Of a stretch of 64,000 bases of DNA, positions 61,434 to 64,000 are shown piece by piece. The stretch comes from Mangrovimonas yunxiaonensis (GTDB lineage Bacteria > Bacteroidota > Bacteroidia > Flavobacteriales > Flavobacteriaceae). A program made the position numbers and the translations under genes. The notes beneath the pieces are model-generated. The model worked only from the letters and a program-made list of their open reading frames with translations, ran no database searches and was not told the origin of the DNA. The stretch spans positions 1-64,000 of the forward strand of contig NZ_JPFK01000002.1 in NCBI RefSeq assembly GCF_000733475.1, read 5' to 3'. Every line of letters starts with the position of its first letter. The stretch's first letter is position 1.

Positions 61434-64000
61434 ATGAACTTTAATAATTATACCATAAAATCACAGGAAGCCATACAGCAAGCACAACAGCTTGCACAGA
61501 GCTTCGAAAACCAACAAATTGAAAACGAGCACATTTTTAAGGCCCTTTTCAATGTTGATGAAAACGTGCTACCATTCATTTTAAAAAAAATGAATGTCAA
61601 CGTAAACGTCTTGCAACAGGCTTTAGATAAGCAAATAGAAAGCTTCCCTAAAGTATCTGGTGGCGACATTATGCTATCGCGCGATGCCGGAAAAACCCTA
61701 AACGAAGCAGCTATCATTGCCAAAAAAATGAAGGATGAATATGTTTCTGTTGAACATTTAATTTTAGCGGTTTTTAAATCGAACAGCAAAATTGCACAGA
61801 TGCTCAAAGACCAAGGCGTTACCGAAAAAGCCTTAACAGCCGCCATTGAAGAATTGCGCAAAGGCGATCGCGTAACGTCCCAAAGCCAGGAAGAAACCTA
61901 TAATGCACTAAGCAAATACGCCAAAAACCTAAACCAATTGGCCAGAGACGGCAAATTGGATCCCGTTATTGGTCGTGACGAGGAAATTAGACGGATTCTT
62001 CAAATTCTATCGCGTAGAACCAAAAACAACCCCATTTTAGTGGGCGAACCCGGTACGGGTAAAACAGCCATTGCCGAAGGTTTAGCACACCGTATTGTTG
62101 ATGGCGACGTGCCTGAAAACCTAAAGGAAAAACAAATTTTTGCTCTAGATATGGGGGCGCTTATTGCGGGTGCCAAATACAAAGGCGAATTTGAAGAACG
62201 CCTAAAAGCTGTTATTAAAGAAGTCACCACTAGCGAAGGTGATATTGTCCTCTTTATTGATGAGATTCACACCTTGGTAGGTGCAGGTGGCGGCCAAGGC
62301 GCTATGGATGCCGCTAACATTTTAAAGCCCGCTTTGGCGCGCGGTGAATTACGTGCTATTGGTGCGACAACACTCGATGAATACCAAAAATATTTTGAAA
62401 AGGACAAAGCTCTAGAGCGTCGTTTTCAAAAAGTTATGGTAGACGAACCCGATACCGAAAGCGCCATTTCTATTTTAAGAGGCATTAAGGAGAAGTATGA
62501 AACCCATCACAAGGTTCGTATTAAAGATGAAGCTATTATTGGTGCCGTAGAATTATCCGAAAGATACATCACCAACCGTTTTCTACCAGACAAAGCAATC
62601 GATTTGATGGATGAAGCCGCATCGAAACTGCGTATGGAAATCAACTCCAAACCCGAAGAACTGGATGTATTGGACAGAAAAATCATGCAGTTGGAAATCG
62701 AGATTGAAGCCATTAAGCGTGAAAAAGACGAGGCTAAATTAAAATCGTTACGATCTGAATTGGCTAATCTAAAAGAAGAGCGCAACGAAATAAACGCCAA
62801 GTGGAAAAGCGAAAAAGAGGTTGTCGATAACATTCAAGCTACAAAACTAAACATTGAGAACTTTAAGCTGGACGCCGAGCGTGCCGAGCGCGAAGGTAAT
62901 TATGGCAAAGTAGCCGAAATACGCTATGGCAAAATAAAAGAAGCTCAAGAAAACCTGGAAAAGCTTCAAAAGGAATTGCAAGAAAACCAATCTGGAAACT
63001 CCCTAATAAAAGAAGAGGTTACCTATGATGATATTGCCGAAGTTGTCGCAAAATGGACCGGCATTCCTGTAACCAAAATGCTACAGAGCGAACGCGAGAA
63101 ACTTCTAAAATTAGAAGACCAATTGCATAAGCGTGTTATAGGACAAGAAGAAGCTATTGTTGCTGTAAGCGACGCCGTAAGACGAAGTCGTGCAGGACTA
63201 CAAAACCCCGACAAGCCTATTGGAACCTTTTTGTTTTTGGGAACAACAGGCGTTGGAAAAACCGAATTGGCAAAAGCACTCGCCGAATATTTGTTTGACG
63301 ATGAAAGCGCCATGACCCGAATAGACATGAGCGAATACCAAGAGCGTCATGCCGTAAGCCGCTTAGTAGGTGCGCCTCCAGGGTATGTAGGCTATGATGA
63401 AGGTGGCCAGTTAACCGAAGCCGTAAGACGCAAACCCTACTCTGTCGTGTTATTAGACGAGATTGAAAAAGCTCATCCAGACACCTTTAACATTCTATTA
63501 CAGGTTTTGGATGAAGGCAGGTTGACCGACAACAAAGGACGCGTGGCCGATTTTAAAAACACCATTATCATTATGACCTCCAACATGGGAAGCCATATTA
63601 TACAAGAAAAATTTGAAGCCACAAAAGACATCGATGCCGCTATGGAAATAGCTAAAATAGAAGTCCTTGGCCTGTTAAAAAAATCGGTGCGACCAGAGTT
63701 TTTAAACCGAATTGACGATACGATTATGTTTACCCCCTTAACCAAGGAAAATATTAAAGATATTGTTGGGTTACAACTAAAAGGCCTTACTAAAATGATA
63801 GCTAAGCAAGGCATTACCTTCGATGCCACACCCGAAGCTATCGCTTACTTGGCCGAAAAAGGGTACAATCCCGAATACGGTGCACGACCCGTAAAGCGGG
63901 TCATTCAAAAAGAAGTCCTAAATGCACTAAGCAAAGAACTTCTTTCGGGCAACATAACAACAGATAGCATTATTTTGCTTGATGCCTTTGACGATAAACT
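61434..64000 (+). CDS. clpB: ATP-dependent chaperone ClpB, 3' truncated by the window
   Basis: 855 complete codons are visible; the family is about 860-870 residues, so only a few are missing. Domains in order: Clp N-terminal repeat (1-145), AAA+ D1 with Walker A GEPGTGKT (204-211) and [12 protein letters not shown], the long coiled-coil middle domain (about 405-525, [19 protein letters not shown]), and D2 with Walker A GTTGVGKT (603-610) and [11 protein letters not shown]. Together with DnaK it dissolves protein aggregates after heat shock. I see no clear heat-shock promoter upstream, and no inverted repeat of the CIRCE type. Confidence 0.97.
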   Translation, partial: MNFNNYTIKSQEAIQQAQQLAQSFENQQIENEHIFKALFNVDENVLPFILKKMNVNVNVLQQALDKQIESFPKVSGGDIMLSRDAGKTLNEAAIIAKKMKDEYVSVEHLILAVFKSNSKIAQMLKDQGVTEKALTAAIEELRKGDRVTSQSQEETYNALSKYAKNLNQLARDGKLDPVIGRDEEIRRILQILSRRTKNNPILVGEPGTGKTAIAEGLAHRIVDGDVPENLKEKQIFALDMGALIAGAKYKGEFEERLKAVIKEVTTSEGDIVLFIDEIHTLVGAGGGQGAMDAANILKPALARGELRAIGATTLDEYQKYFEKDKALERRFQKVMVDEPDTESAISILRGIKEKYETHHKVRIKDEAIIGAVELSERYITNRFLPDKAIDLMDEAASKLRMEINSKPEELDVLDRKIMQLEIEIEAIKREKDEAKLKSLRSELANLKEERNEINAKWKSEKEVVDNIQATKLNIENFKLDAERAEREGNYGKVAEIRYGKIKEAQENLEKLQKELQENQSGNSLIKEEVTYDDIAEVVAKWTGIPVTKMLQSEREKLLKLEDQLHKRVIGQEEAIVAVSDAVRRSRAGLQNPDKPIGTFLFLGTTGVGKTELAKALAEYLFDDESAMTRIDMSEYQERHAVSRLVGAPPGYVGYDEGGQLTEAVRRKPYSVVLLDEIEKAHPDTFNILLQVLDEGRLTDNKGRVADFKNTIIIMTSNMGSHIIQEKFEATKDIDAAMEIAKIEVLGLLKKSVRPEFLNRIDDTIMFTPLTKENIKDIVGLQLKGLTKMIAKQGITFDATPEAIAYLAEKGYNPEYGARPVKRVIQKEVLNALSKELLSGNITTDSIILLDAFDDK

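Noticed and set aside
61448-63829. Several long antisense frames over the right end of the window
   Set aside because: They are opposite clpB, whose AAA+ domains run unbroken on the plus strand. Composition is typical of shadow frames.

Overview
The window is a contiguous piece of a Flavobacteriaceae (Bacteroidota) chromosome, most likely from a marine or other free-living species. The evidence is type IX secretion system (T9SS) and gliding-type proteins (PorP/SprF, PorQ, a CHU_C-type sorting domain), many promoters of the Bacteroidota form TAnnTTTG, almost no Shine-Dalgarno sequences, a Bacteroidota-type SRP RNA, and family-specific genes (DUF6452, DUF6048, YtxJ-like, CCC-motif membrane protein). 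No genus is assigned. Nearly all of it is core chromosome; I see no prophage, insertion sequence, CRISPR array, tRNA or rRNA.

Layout. 1-4.8 kb: 3' part of a large surface protein with near-identical 249-base HYR-like repeats, followed by its probable secretion partner (PorP/SprF family) and an OmpA-family PorE-like protein. 5-9.6 kb: CAP-domain lipoprotein, pdxH, two STAS-like proteins around rnz, and pyrB-pyrR. 9.7-16 kb (all minus): lon, porQ-cmk and rpsA. 16.2-18.5 kb: an ECF sigma factor, an anti-sigma-like membrane protein and a DUF4097-type protein. 18.5-28.5 kb: lipoprotein, UMF1-type MFS transporter, M48 peptidase, msrB, DinB-like protein, type II NADH dehydrogenase, lpdA, aroQ and three small outer-membrane barrels, two of them a tandem duplication. 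28.7-32.3 kb: xerD, rny, a candidate 6S RNA, zapA and a coiled-coil partner. 32.5-41 kb: M23 peptidase plus TonB-dependent receptor, a cysteine desulfurase, an Asp-rich lipoprotein, an Smr protein, and a four-gene cluster of tiny membrane proteins (DUF2752, CCC, CD225/dispanin, DUF2752). 41-51.3 kb: rocD, rlmD-DUF6452-DUF6048, pheT, DUF2007 protein, an ABC-F ATPase and a thioredoxin-fold lipoprotein. 51.4-64 kb: fsa, an SDR, SRP RNA, glutaminyl cyclase, a beta-helix lipoprotein, a 50-residue ORF, glyA, fahA, a DUF885 peptidase, a YtxJ-like protein and clpB, which runs off the end.

How it works together. Most genes are housekeeping: translation (rpsA, pheT, rlmD, SRP RNA), transcription and RNA turnover (candidate 6S RNA, rny, rnz), proteostasis (lon, clpB, msrB, M48), pyrimidine and one-carbon metabolism. 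A second theme is the cell envelope: T9SS cargo and machinery, lipoproteins, barrels, an M23 peptidase paired with a TonB receptor, and an ECF regulon.

The observations most worth following up are the DUF2752/CCC/dispanin cluster with matching Cys signatures, an ABC-F protein whose two degenerate motifs fall in the same composite ATP site, the candidate 6S RNA between zapA and rny, and the homogenised adhesin repeats beside a dedicated secretion partner.
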